64,000 bases of DNA from Rhodoferax_B ferrireducens_A (GTDB lineage Bacteria > Pseudomonadota > Gammaproteobacteria > Burkholderiales > Burkholderiaceae_C): assembly GCF_031458075.1 (NCBI RefSeq), contig NZ_JAVDXT010000001.1:1612001-1676000 (forward strand), read 5' to 3'. Shown piece after piece: positions 25,963 to 34,470 of this stretch (position 1 is its first letter; every line of letters starts with the position of its first letter). The notes beneath the pieces were generated by a model. It saw nothing but the letters and a program-made list of their open reading frames with translations, was not told where the DNA came from and searched no databases. Both the position numbers and the translations under genes were made by a program.

Positions 25963-26739
25963 TCAGGATAGCGCGCGGTCCAGGTGTGTGTAGCCGCCAT
26001 CGACAAAAATCCATTGGCCAGTGGTGTGGCTGGACGCATCGGACAGCAGAAACACCGTGCTGCGGGCGATCTCTTCCGAGGTCGTCATGCGCTGGCCTAG
26101 CGGGATCTTGCGGGTGATGCTCAGCAGCTTTTCTTCGGCATTCGGGAAGCTGGAGATCCAGCGCTCATACAGCGGTGTCATCACCTCGGCGGGGATCACG
26201 GCATTCACGCGCACGCCGTCTTTCAGCAGCGAAGCCGCCCATTCACGCGTCAGCGACAGCTGCGCGCCCTTGGACGCCGTGTAGCCGCTGGTATCGCCCT
26301 GGCCGGTGAGCGCGGTTTTGGACGACACATTGACGATGGCGCCCTTGGAAGCCTTCAGGTGCGGCACGCAGTAGTGCGCCATCACGTAGTAGTGGATCAG
26401 GTTCTTTTCCAGCGAGGCTACAAAGGCATCGCGGCCCGCATCCAGGCCCACGTTGTCGTTGATGCCGGCGTTGTTCACCAGACCGTCGATATGGCCGAAG
26501 CGGGCCAGGGTCTGCGCCACGGCGGCGCCGCAGGCGGCGTCATCGCCGAGTTCCAGCTGGATGAACTGAAACTGCGGCTGCACGGCGGCCAGTTGGGCGC
26601 CAAATTCGGGGTTCAGCGCGCTCTTGCCGAGGACGACGGGAATCGCGCCTTCCTGCGCCAACGTCATCGAGATGGCCGCGCCGATGCCGCTGCCGCCACC
26701 TGTGACGATGACGACCTTGTCTTTTAGATGCAGATCCAT
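25963..26739 (-). CDS. L-fucose dehydrogenase (short-chain dehydrogenase/reductase)
   Basis: The 258-residue SDR has the cofactor motif TGGGSGIG (about residues 14-21), NNAG, the catalytic Ser in VNVSSKTALTG, and Tyr/Lys in YTASKG. Long stretches (LIHYYVMAHYCVPHLK, IPAEVMTPLYE, HTTGQWIFVDGGYTHLDRA) agree with the Burkholderia multivorans L-fucose dehydrogenase as I remember it. It would oxidise L-fucose, or a related sugar such as D-arabinose or L-galactose, to the lactone. It is the last gene of the minus-strand operon, 14 bases after the lactonase gene. Substrate is inferred from homology and context. Confidence 0.85.
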   Translation of the reverse strand: MDLHLKDKVVIVTGGGSGIGAAISMTLAQEGAIPVVLGKSALNPEFGAQLAAVQPQFQFIQLELGDDAACGAAVAQTLARFGHIDGLVNNAGINDNVGLDAGRDAFVASLEKNLIHYYVMAHYCVPHLKASKGAIVNVSSKTALTGQGDTSGYTASKGAQLSLTREWAASLLKDGVRVNAVIPAEVMTPLYERWISSFPNAEEKLLSITRKIPLGQRMTTSEEIARSTVFLLSDASSHTTGQWIFVDGGYTHLDRALS

Positions 26740-26753
26740 GGGGTGAGGCTCTT

Positions 26754-27623
26754 TCAGGAAATGGGGAGTTGGTAATAGCGGGTGGCGTTGCCGGCCCAGA
26801 ATGCGGCTTGTTCTGTCACTGAGAGTCGCTGGCTGGCCCAGGTATGCGCGAGCAGGTCCACCGTGGGGTAGGGCGCGGCCAGTTCGCAGACTGGCCAGTC
26901 GGAACCGAATAGCAGGCGCTCCGGGCCAAAGGCGTCCAGGGCCTGGTCAAAGCAGTCCCAAATAGCTTGTTGCACCACGCCGGGCAGGCCGCCGGGGTAG
27001 GGCCAGGCGGTTTCGGTCACCAGGCCGGACAGTTTGCACACCACATGGGGCAGGGCGGCCAGGGCCTTCAGCGACTGCACCCAGTGCGGCATTTGCTCGG
27101 GGTGTTTGAGCGGCGGCTTGCCCAGGTGGTCGAGTACCAGCCAATGGGCGTCCTGGGTGCGGCAGAAGTCGAGCACCAGCGGCATCTGGTGTGCGAACAC
27201 CAGCACGTCGTAGACCAGTTGCTGGCGCTGCAGCAAGGCCACGCCGCGCCGGAACGCCGGGTTGTTGACCACCTGCGCCACATCGGGCTCGTCCTGCAGG
27301 ATGTGCCGGAAGCCGCGCAGCTTGGGCTGCTGCGACCAGGTTTCGAGCTGCGAGACCAGCGCGTCACCGGCCAGATCGACCCAGCCGACCACACCAACGA
27401 TGCTGGGGTGGCGGGCGGCCAGATCCAGCAAATAGTCGGTCTCGGCCACCTCGGTGCGGGCCTGTACCGCGATCGATCCACCCACACCGCAGGCCTGCAT
27501 GGCCGGGGCGTAGTCGCCCGGCCCCCGGTCCTGCGCCAGCACCGCCATGCCCGGGCCGATCCAGGGAAAGGCCTTGGCATCAAACTGCCAGAAATGCTGG
27601 TGGCTGTCGATCTTGCGGATCAT
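26754..27623 (-). CDS. L-fucono-1,5-lactonase (amidohydrolase family 2)
   Basis: The 289-residue TIM-barrel amidohydrolase starts MIRKIDSHQHFW with the N-terminal metal-ligand pair His8/His10. Late in the barrel is the FGSDWPVCE motif with the conserved catalytic Asp. It belongs to the COG3618-type lactonases. Between an L-fucose dehydrogenase and an L-fuconate dehydratase it most likely opens L-fuconolactone to L-fuconate. The start ATG overlaps the dehydratase stop by four bases. The upstream L-fucose mutarotase is not in the cluster. Confidence 0.87.
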   Translation of the reverse strand: MIRKIDSHQHFWQFDAKAFPWIGPGMAVLAQDRGPGDYAPAMQACGVGGSIAVQARTEVAETDYLLDLAARHPSIVGVVGWVDLAGDALVSQLETWSQQPKLRGFRHILQDEPDVAQVVNNPAFRRGVALLQRQQLVYDVLVFAHQMPLVLDFCRTQDAHWLVLDHLGKPPLKHPEQMPHWVQSLKALAALPHVVCKLSGLVTETAWPYPGGLPGVVQQAIWDCFDQALDAFGPERLLFGSDWPVCELAAPYPTVDLLAHTWASQRLSVTEQAAFWAGNATRYYQLPIS

Positions 27624-28897
27624 GGTTTGAACGCGTATTGCACCAGGCTAGCGGGCAGCATCTCGATGGAAAAGCCGGCGGCGGTGGGGGGCATGTAGGC
27701 GGCATTCTGGATCACGCAGGGCTCCTTGAAATGCTCGTGCAGATGGTCGACGTATTCGATGACCCGGCCTTCTCGGGTGCCGGCAATGCACAGGTAGTCG
27801 ATCATCGACAGATGCTGCACGTATTCGCAGAGGCCCACGCCGCCCGCATGCGGGCACACCGGCAAGTTGTATTTGGCGGCCATCAGCATGACGGCCAGGA
27901 TTTCGTTGACTCCACCCAAGCGGCAGGAGTCGATCTGCACCACGTCGATGGCGCCGCGCATGATGAACTGCTTGAACATGATGCGGTTCTGGCACATCTC
28001 GCCAGTGGCAACCTGCATGGGCGCCACGCTTTCGCGGATTACGCGGTGGCCTTCGATGTCGTCGGGACTGGTCGGCTCTTCGATGAACCAGGGCTTGGCG
28101 AAGGCCAGGTCTTTCAGCCAGTCCACCGCCTGGCCCACGTCCCAGACCTGGTTGGCGTCGATCATCAGCTGACGGTTCGGGCCCAGCACTTCGCGGGCGA
28201 TGCGCAGGCGACGGATGTCGTCTTCCTTGTCGCGGCCCACCTTGAGCTTGACGTGGTTGAAGCCCGCGTCCACCGCTTCCTGGCAAAGGCGGCGTAGCTT
28301 CTCGTCGCCATAGCCTAGCCAGCCGGCCGAGGTGGTGTAGCAGGGGTAGCCCTCGCGCTGCAGGATGGCCAGGCGCTCGGCCTTGCCGGCGGCGCGTTCG
28401 GTCAGCAGTGCCAGCGCCTCATCGGGGGTGATGCAGTCGGTGATGTAGCGGAAGTCTATACAGCGCACCAGCTCTTCCGGGCTCATTTCGGCGACCAGTT
28501 GCCATACCGGTTTGCCTACTGACTTGGCCCAAAGGTCCCATACCGCGTTGACCACCGCGCCGGTGGCCAGGTGGATCGCCCCTTTATCGGGGCCGATCCA
28601 GCGCAGCTGGCTGTCGGAGGTGATGTGGCGCCAGAAGCGGCCCATGTCGGCGGCGATCCAGTCCAGGTCCAGGCCGATGACTAGGTGCTTCATGGCCAGG
28701 ATGGCGGCGCAGCAGATGTCGTTGCCACGGCCGATGGTGAAGGTCAGGCCATGGCCGTTCAGGCCCGGCTGGTCGGTTTCCAGGATGACGTAGGCGGCCG
28801 AATAATCGGGGTCGGGGTTCATGGCGTCCGAGCCGTCCAGGTGCTGCGAAGTGGGGAAGCGCAAGTCGACGACGCGCAGGGATTGGATGACTGCCAT
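27620..28897 (-). CDS. L-fuconate dehydratase (enolase superfamily)
   Basis: The 425-residue enzyme carries enolase-superfamily hallmarks: the Lys-x-Lys acid/base in FNHVKLKVGRD, the first metal ligand in MIDANQVWDVG, the second in WFIEEPTSPDD, and the third near VATGEMCQNR. A His in CPHAGGVGLCEYVQHL completes the active site. The segment YPCYTTSAGWLGY is characteristic of FucD dehydratases. It converts L-fuconate to 2-keto-3-deoxy-L-fuconate. The enzymes for the next steps are not in the window. It is separated from the importer genes by a strong hairpin terminator but is likely still reached by read-through. Confidence 0.93.
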   Translation of the reverse strand: MAVIQSLRVVDLRFPTSQHLDGSDAMNPDPDYSAAYVILETDQPGLNGHGLTFTIGRGNDICCAAILAMKHLVIGLDLDWIAADMGRFWRHITSDSQLRWIGPDKGAIHLATGAVVNAVWDLWAKSVGKPVWQLVAEMSPEELVRCIDFRYITDCITPDEALALLTERAAGKAERLAILQREGYPCYTTSAGWLGYGDEKLRRLCQEAVDAGFNHVKLKVGRDKEDDIRRLRIAREVLGPNRQLMIDANQVWDVGQAVDWLKDLAFAKPWFIEEPTSPDDIEGHRVIRESVAPMQVATGEMCQNRIMFKQFIMRGAIDVVQIDSCRLGGVNEILAVMLMAAKYNLPVCPHAGGVGLCEYVQHLSMIDYLCIAGTREGRVIEYVDHLHEHFKEPCVIQNAAYMPPTAAGFSIEMLPASLVQYAFKP

Positions 28898-28908
28898 GTA
28901 AATACTCT

Positions 28909-28955
28909 AAAAAAGGGGGAAGGAAAAGCCCGAGGCGCCACCAGGTGCCTCGGGG
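28909..28955 (-). terminator. Intrinsic-type terminator/attenuator between sugar-binding-protein and dehydratase genes
   Basis: Arms 28929-28939 (CCCGAGGCGCC) and 28944-28954 (GGTGCCTCGGG) pair over 11 positions with one G-T wobble around loop ACCA. Read on the minus strand, the stem is followed by CTTTTCC and then a run of C and T (CCCCCTTTTTT). Placement just after the binding-protein gene fits partial termination that keeps binding protein in excess. Confidence 0.75.
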
Positions 28956-28967
28956 ACCGGCGAGTGC

Positions 28968-29915
28968 TTAGTCGTACAGCACGGCGGCGATCTTGGGATC
29001 GTTCATGTTCGACTTGTCGTAGAAGTAGAAACCGGTGTCGATGATCTTCGGCAAGGTTTCGCCCTTGAGCGCCTTGACCGCAGCTTCCACCGTCTTGTAG
29101 CCAATGCCCACGGGGTTTTGGGTGATGGCGCCGGCCATGGCACCGCTGCGCACCGCGTCTTTTTGCTGTTTGCCCGAGTCGTAGCCGATGATCACGATGG
29201 TGCGCTTCATCTCCTTGGCGCCGTTCAGCACGCCGATGGCCGAGCCTTCATTGGCACCGAAGATGCCTTTGATGTTCGGGTTGGCCTGCAGGATGGACTT
29301 GGTGATTTCGGTGGACTTCAGCTGGTCGCCGCCGCCGTACTGCACGCTGACGATCTTGATGTTCGGGTAGGTGGACTTGATGCGTTCCACAAAGCCATCG
29401 CGGCGGTCCACGCCGGTGCGGCTGGTCTGGTCGTGTACCACCAGGGCGACTTCACCGGCTTTGCCAATCAGCTCGGCCATCTTGTCGGCGGCCAGGGCGG
29501 CGGCGGCTTTGTTGTCGGTGGTGGCGGTGGTGACGGGGATGTCGCTGTCTACGCCCGAGTCAAAGGCCACGACCGGAATCTTGGCGGCCTGGGCTTTTTT
29601 CAACAGCGGAATGGCAGCCTTGCTGTCGAGCGCGGCAAAACCAATGGCGGCCGGCTTCTTGGCCAGCACCGAGGTCAGCATGTCGATCTGCTTGTCGACC
29701 ATGGCTTCGGTTTCAGGCCCTTCGAAGGTGACCTTGACCTTCAGGTCTTTGGCGGCCTGGTCGGCGCCGGATTTCACGGCTTGCCAGAACTGGTGCTGGA
29801 AGCCTTTGGAGACCAGCGGAATATAGATTTCATCGGCGGCGAAGCTGTTGCCTGCAAAACCTGCCGATAAGCCGAGAGCGATAAGGGTGCTGAGTAATGT
29901 TCTTTTCGTAACCAT
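28968..29915 (-). CDS. Sugar ABC transporter substrate-binding protein (RbsB-like)
   Basis: The start at 29915 (MVTKRTLLSTLIALGLS) has AGGAGA upstream and gives a Sec signal peptide ending SFA-ADEI; the longer frame from 30041 is not credible. The 315-residue protein is a periplasmic-binding-protein type 1 (RbsB/XylF group), with KGFQHQFWQAVKSGA, VVAFDSGVDSD, HDQTSRTGVDRRDGF and IFGANEGSAIGVLNG. It would carry the pathway sugar, likely L-fucose or a similar deoxyhexose, to the permease. The ligand is inferred from the neighbouring enzymes only. Confidence 0.88.
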   Translation of the reverse strand: MVTKRTLLSTLIALGLSAGFAGNSFAADEIYIPLVSKGFQHQFWQAVKSGADQAAKDLKVKVTFEGPETEAMVDKQIDMLTSVLAKKPAAIGFAALDSKAAIPLLKKAQAAKIPVVAFDSGVDSDIPVTTATTDNKAAAALAADKMAELIGKAGEVALVVHDQTSRTGVDRRDGFVERIKSTYPNIKIVSVQYGGGDQLKSTEITKSILQANPNIKGIFGANEGSAIGVLNGAKEMKRTIVIIGYDSGKQQKDAVRSGAMAGAITQNPVGIGYKTVEAAVKALKGETLPKIIDTGFYFYDKSNMNDPKIAAVLYD

Positions 29916-29968
29916 GGAATGTCTCCTGTTTGTATTGCTTGGATGGGTGAAGAGAAAATGCTTTATCG

Positions 29969-30964
29969 TTATTTGCGCCTCCTCAAAATATCGGCGTACA
30001 CCGCCAGAATGATGATGATCCCGGTAATCACGGTCTGCCATTCCTGGGCGACCGACATGATGCGCAACCCGTTGGTCAGCACACTCATGATGAAGGCGCC
30101 GATGATGGTGCCCAAGATCGTGCCCGCCCCGCCGCTGAGCGAGGTGCCGCCAATCACCACCGCGGCAATCGCGTCCAGCTCATAGCCCTGGCCCAAAGCC
30201 GGCTGGGCGGAATTCAGCCGCGAGGCAATCAGCAATCCGGCAACGCCGCAGATTGCGCCGTTCAGTGAATAGATAATGATCTTCCAGCGGTCTACGTTGA
30301 CACCCGACAGGCGCACCGCCTCTTCGTTGCTGCCCAGCGCGAAGGTATAGCTGCCCAGAATGGTCTTGTTCAGGATCAGGCTGGACACCACGGCGACCAC
30401 GAACAGGATTAGCACCGCGTTCGGAATCGGCAGGCTGGGGAAGAAGTAGCCGATGAACGACTCCTGCGAGATGTAGCTGAAATTCGGCGTGTCGTTGAAG
30501 TAGATCGGCTTGGTGCCCGAGATCACCAGCGACAAGCCTTTGAGCAGCATCATCATGCCCAGGGTGGCGATGAAGGGCGGGATCTTCAGCTTGGCGATCA
30601 GAAAGCCCGACACCCAGCCCGCCAGTGCGCCAAACAGGATCGCCGCCAGAACGCCCACATACATGGGCAGGCCCCAGTAGGTCATGAAGACGCCGGCCAT
30701 CACCGCGCAAAATGTCATCAGCGTGCCGACCGATAAATCGATGCCCGAGGTAATGATGACGAAGGTACAGGCAATCGCCAGCACGCCGTTCACGGCCGTG
30801 GCTTGCAGGATGCCGACCAGGTTGTCGGTTTGCAGGAAGTTGGGCGAGGCGGCGCTGAAGAACACCATCAGCCCCACCAGGCTGGCAAAAGCCAGCAGCT
30901 TCTGGCGGGTGCTCTGGCTGAACAGCTTGTTCTTCAGGCGTTGCATGGGCGTGAGGTCGGACAT
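29969..30964 (-). CDS. Sugar ABC transporter permease (RbsC-like)
   Basis: The 331-residue inner-membrane permease of the BPD_transp_2 family has 8-10 hydrophobic segments. It includes the conserved TSGIDLSVGTLM near residues 70-80 and GYELDAIAAVVIGGTSLSGGAGT around 245-270, the usual RbsC signature. It forms the channel for the adjacent binding protein and fused ATPase. The gene lies 21 bases downstream of the ATPase gene and 53 bases upstream of the binding-protein gene. Confidence 0.92.
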   Translation of the reverse strand: MSDLTPMQRLKNKLFSQSTRQKLLAFASLVGLMVFFSAASPNFLQTDNLVGILQATAVNGVLAIACTFVIITSGIDLSVGTLMTFCAVMAGVFMTYWGLPMYVGVLAAILFGALAGWVSGFLIAKLKIPPFIATLGMMMLLKGLSLVISGTKPIYFNDTPNFSYISQESFIGYFFPSLPIPNAVLILFVVAVVSSLILNKTILGSYTFALGSNEEAVRLSGVNVDRWKIIIYSLNGAICGVAGLLIASRLNSAQPALGQGYELDAIAAVVIGGTSLSGGAGTILGTIIGAFIMSVLTNGLRIMSVAQEWQTVITGIIIILAVYADILRRRK

Positions 30965-30985
30965 GGGATGCGTCTCTTGGGTTTT

Positions 30986-32566
30986 TTAATGGGTGGTCGC
31001 GGCGGTGGCGGTATTGGTCTCGCGCAGGGTGGCGAACTGCATGATCTTTTCTTGCGTGGCTTCGGCGGCCGACAGCTCGCCGGTGACCCGGCCTTCGCAC
31101 ATCACCACGATACGGTGGCTCATGCGCAGCACTTCGGGCAGCTCGCTGGAGATCATCACAATCGCCCGACCTTGCTCGGCCAGTGCATTCAGCAGCTTGT
31201 AGATTTCGCTCTTGGCACCTACGTCGATACCGCGTGTGGGTTCGTCGAAGAACAGCACCTCGCAGTCGCGCAGCAGCCATTTGGCGATAACGATTTTTTG
31301 CTGGTTGCCGCCCGACAGCAGCCGCGCCAGCTGAAAGATCGACGGGGTCTTGATGCCCAGCTGGGTCACATATTTCTGCGCCACGGCCTCGATCGCGTCC
31401 TGCTTGAGCCAGAAGCCCATGGAGACGAAGTTCTTCAAGTTCGCCAGCAGGATGTTGGACTGCACGTCCATGCCGGTGGCCAGGCCGTAGCGTTTGCGGT
31501 CCTCAGACAAATAGCCGATGCCGACCTTGACAGCATCCGACGGCGCCTTGATCGCGACCTTCTGGCCCTTGACCCAGACCTCGCCCGAGTCCAGCGCATC
31601 GGCGCCGAAGATGGCCCGTGCGACTTCGGTGCGGCCGGCGCCCATCAGGCCAGCAAAGCCCAGGATCTCACCCTTGCGCACGCTGAAGCTCACGTCCTTG
31701 ATGCTGCGGCCGCGGTTCAGGCCTTTGACCTCCAGCATCACCTCGTGGCTGTCGTCTGTGTGGGTGTAGCGGGCCGGGTTGTCGTTGCTCTCCAGTGCGC
31801 GGCCCACCATCATGCCGATGATGGTGTCCATGCTGGTGCTGGCCGTGGGCACGGTGGCGATGTATTCGCCGTCGCGCATCACGGTCACGCGGTCGGAGAT
31901 CACCTTCAGCTCGTCCATCTTGTGCGAGATGTAGACGATGCCCACGCCGTGGGCCTTCAGCTGACGGATGATGCGGAACAGGTCGTCGATCTCGGCGTTG
32001 TTCAGCGCGGCGGTGGGCTCGTCCATGATCAGCACGCGCGAGTTGAACGACAGCGCCTTGGCGATCTCCACCATCTGCTGCTTGGCCACGGTGAGCTCGC
32101 CGACCTCGACGCGCGGGTCCAGTTGCAGGTGCAGGCGGTCGAAGATCTTCTGCGTGTCGGCCGCCATCTTGTCCTGGTCGACAAACAAGCCCATGCGGCC
32201 CAGTGGTTCGCGGCCGATGAAGATGTTCTGCGCGGCGCTCAGATGGTTCATCAGGTTCAGTTCCTGGTGGATGATGCTGATGCCCAGGGCCTGCGCGGCG
32301 CGCGGGGTGGGGATGTTCACCACCTGGCCGTCGATGCGGATCTCGCCTTCGTCCTTGGTATAGACCCCGGCCAGAACCTTCATCAGCGTGGACTTGCCCG
32401 CGCCGTTTTCGCCCATCAGTGCATGCACCTCGCCGGCCGCCAGTTCGAACTGGCAGTTGTTCAGCGCCCGCACGCCCGGAAAGGACTTGCTCAGGTGGGT
32501 GATGGAAATCAAAGGAGAGGTGTCCGCCATCGGTGTTTCTGTGCTGTCAAAACCTGTGCTGTTCAT
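30986..32566 (-). CDS. Sugar ABC transporter ATPase with two fused nucleotide-binding domains (RbsA-like)
   Basis: The start is taken at 32566 (MNSTGFDSTE); 32530 (MADTSPLIS) is possible and closer to the family N-terminus. The 526-residue protein has a first ATPase domain with GENGAGKST, the degenerate signature LTVAKQQMVEIAKAL and LIMDEPTAAL. The second domain has a changed P-loop (GLMGAGRTE) but a good signature LSGGNQQKIVIAKWL and LFFDEPTRGID. This asymmetry is normal for RbsA/MglA-type importers. It is the first gene of the minus-strand operon, read from the region shared with the divergent IclR gene. Confidence 0.93.
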   Translation of the reverse strand: MNSTGFDSTETPMADTSPLISITHLSKSFPGVRALNNCQFELAAGEVHALMGENGAGKSTLMKVLAGVYTKDEGEIRIDGQVVNIPTPRAAQALGISIIHQELNLMNHLSAAQNIFIGREPLGRMGLFVDQDKMAADTQKIFDRLHLQLDPRVEVGELTVAKQQMVEIAKALSFNSRVLIMDEPTAALNNAEIDDLFRIIRQLKAHGVGIVYISHKMDELKVISDRVTVMRDGEYIATVPTASTSMDTIIGMMVGRALESNDNPARYTHTDDSHEVMLEVKGLNRGRSIKDVSFSVRKGEILGFAGLMGAGRTEVARAIFGADALDSGEVWVKGQKVAIKAPSDAVKVGIGYLSEDRKRYGLATGMDVQSNILLANLKNFVSMGFWLKQDAIEAVAQKYVTQLGIKTPSIFQLARLLSGGNQQKIVIAKWLLRDCEVLFFDEPTRGIDVGAKSEIYKLLNALAEQGRAIVMISSELPEVLRMSHRIVVMCEGRVTGELSAAEATQEKIMQFATLRETNTATAATTH

Positions 32567-32607
32567 GGGGCTCTCAAAACGGGTGTGAGAATGGCGGCGA
32601 ATGTTTT

Positions 32608-32627
32608 TTTGTTCATAAGCGAACAAA
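32608..32627. promoter_or_regulatory. Candidate IclR-type operator in the divergent promoter region
   Basis: Perfect 7-base inverted repeat TTTGTTC-ATAAGC-GAACAAA, 41 bases upstream of the importer ATPase start. The inner GTTC...GAAC symmetry resembles operators of IclR-family proteins. The regulator gene lies on the other side of the same intergenic region. Confidence 0.6.
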
Positions 32628-32640
32628 GTGTTTAAATATG

Positions 32641-32652
32641 AACATTCATGTT
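32641..32652. promoter_or_regulatory. Second small inverted repeat near the IclR operator
   Basis: AACAT-TC-ATGTT is a perfect 5-base inverted repeat 13 bases from the TTTGTTC/GAACAAA operator. It could be a second regulator half-site set or a chance palindrome in AT-rich sequence. Confidence 0.3.
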
Positions 32653-32763
32653 AGTGGGTTTCGATGCACAAGATGCTGGTACTTTCCCTTGTAGGCCGCA
32701 CCCGCGTAGCGTGTAACTTCCATCCATTTCCGCGCCTTTTGATCTTTTCTTGTCTGACTCGCC

Positions 32764-33573
32764 ATGACCAAGCCCACCGCTCCATCTGCCCCCACGCGCG
32801 CCGCCGCCGATGCGCCGGACGACCGCTACCGGGCGCCCGCCCTCGATAAGGGCTTGGACATCCTGGAGCTGTTGGCCAGCCAGCCCCAGGGCCTGACCCG
32901 CGCGGAGATCGTCAAGGCCACGGGCCGCGGCGCCAGCGAGATCTACCGCATGCTGGAGCGCCTGGTGGTGCGCCAGTACGTGATGCGCTCGCTGTCGGGC
33001 GACCGCTACGCGCTGAGCCTGAAGCTGTTTGCCCTGGCCCACATGCATCCGCCGCTGAACCGCCTGGTCTCGCAGGCTTTGCCGGTGATGGATGTGTTCG
33101 CCAGCCGGGCCGAGCAGTCTTGCCACATGGGCGTGTACGACCGGGGTAGCGTGCTGATCACCGCCCAGGTGAACGGGCCCAGTGCCTGGGGTATGTCGAC
33201 CCGGTTGGGCGCGCGCGTCGGCCTGCTGGACTCGGCCTCGGGCCATGTGCTGCTGGCCTTCAGTGACGCCGAGCGCTGCCAGCGCATGCTGGCCGAGCAC
33301 ACCTCGCTGGACGGCGAAGTGCCTATGAACAGTGCCGACCTGGCCGCCGTGCTGCACACCGTGCGCCAGCAGGGCTACCGCCAGGGCAATAGCCTGCAGT
33401 CGTTTGGCGTGGTGGACATCTCGTACCCGATCCTGGGCGTGGATGGCAATGCCTTGGCCGCGTTGACCTGCCCGTATATCCGGCGCATCGACCTGCATGC
33501 CGGCCCGACCGAAGAAGACGCCCGGGCCTATTTGCTGGAGGCAGCCCGGGCCTTGTCGCTGATGCAAGCCTAG
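32764..33573 (+). CDS. IclR family transcriptional regulator
   Basis: The 269-residue protein has an N-terminal winged helix-turn-helix (about residues 22-85, KGLDILELLASQPQGLTRAE then ASEIYRMLERL) and a C-terminal effector domain of the IclR type. It is divergent from the sugar importer/L-fucose operon. With a palindrome in the shared 197-base promoter region, it most likely controls that operon in response to a pathway sugar or intermediate. The start at 32764 has no clear Shine-Dalgarno sequence. The first 20 residues are Pro/Ala-rich, as in many IclR proteins. Confidence 0.9.
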   Translation: MTKPTAPSAPTRAAADAPDDRYRAPALDKGLDILELLASQPQGLTRAEIVKATGRGASEIYRMLERLVVRQYVMRSLSGDRYALSLKLFALAHMHPPLNRLVSQALPVMDVFASRAEQSCHMGVYDRGSVLITAQVNGPSAWGMSTRLGARVGLLDSASGHVLLAFSDAERCQRMLAEHTSLDGEVPMNSADLAAVLHTVRQQGYRQGNSLQSFGVVDISYPILGVDGNALAALTCPYIRRIDLHAGPTEEDARAYLLEAARALSLMQA

Positions 33574-33677
33574 GCACGGCCACCGAGCCTGGGACATCCT
33601 CCAAACAGGGGATGAATGTGTCGCGTTGTAACGGCTGTGGAGTAAAGTAAACCGCTGACACCTCGGAGACACCCACC

Positions 33678-34460
33678 ATGCCCCACAAATTCTTGCGCCT
33701 GATTTCTGCCTTTGTGCTGGCATGCGCGGTACTGCTGCCCGGCGTGGCGACGGCCATCCCCGTCACCCAGACGCTGACCGTGCAGGTCTACCAGCTGTGC
33801 GACGACGCGGGTCAGAATTGCAGCTCGACCGGACCGGCCGGCAATAGCTACTTTGCGGCCGAAACCAACAAGATCTGGGCCCAGGCCGGCATCAGCGTGC
33901 TGTTCAACTTCGTGCAGCAGATCAACAGCACTTTCTTCAGCACCATCAACGATTCGGCGGGCAACAGCCTGTTCAATCTGGGCCAGACCTACACGCCGGG
34001 CAGCAACCTCAGCAGCACGGTGGTCAACATGTTCCTGGTCCATTCGATCAACGGCGGCACCGCTTACGGCGAAGGCTGGATAGGCGTGGGCGGCCTGGCG
34101 ATCGACATGGACCTGGTGAGCGCGTTCAACGGCGGCATCGGCCGGATCGACACCATCGCCCACGAGCTGGGCCACAACCTGGGCCTGGTGCCGAACAGCC
34201 TGGGCGGCAGCAATGCGCATTCCAGCGTTCCCAACTACCTGATGGCCGGGGGCAATATCCGCCTGGTGCCGGGCTCGCTGAACGATATCGCGCCCGACGG
34301 CCTGGGGTACGACTTTTTACCCGCCGACCAGATCGCCCTGGCGCAGCGCAGCAGCCTGTTGCAGGATGTGGCGGTGAACAATGTGCCCGAACCCTCCAGC
34401 CTGGCCTTGCTGGCGGCTGGCTTGCTGGTGCTGGCCTGGCGGCGCCGCAGCCTTGGCTGA
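33678..34460 (+). CDS. PEP-CTERM-anchored zinc metallopeptidase-like exported protein
   Basis: The 260-residue product has a Sec signal peptide (residues 1-26, ending ATA). A zinc-binding helix lies at residues 162-166 (HELGH, then NLGL), with a possible Met-turn at NYLMAGG (Met189). A textbook C-terminal PEP-CTERM sorting signal follows: VPEPSS at 236-241, a membrane helix and WRRRS. Exosortase would process it for the outer surface or matrix. A classical metzincin third His is expected at 172, where there is a proline. His181 may replace it, or the enzyme may use another fold. No exosortase gene is in the window. Upstream CGGAG supports the ATG at 33678. Confidence 0.8.
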   Translation: MPHKFLRLISAFVLACAVLLPGVATAIPVTQTLTVQVYQLCDDAGQNCSSTGPAGNSYFAAETNKIWAQAGISVLFNFVQQINSTFFSTINDSAGNSLFNLGQTYTPGSNLSSTVVNMFLVHSINGGTAYGEGWIGVGGLAIDMDLVSAFNGGIGRIDTIAHELGHNLGLVPNSLGGSNAHSSVPNYLMAGGNIRLVPGSLNDIAPDGLGYDFLPADQIALAQRSSLLQDVAVNNVPEPSSLALLAAGLLVLAWRRRSLG

Positions 34461-34470
34461 AAGCCGGCCT

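Noticed and set aside
33573..33600. Imperfect hairpin CCTAGGC...GCCTGGG after the IclR gene
   Set aside because: Only a 7-base stem with a mismatch and no T-run, too weak to list as a terminator.
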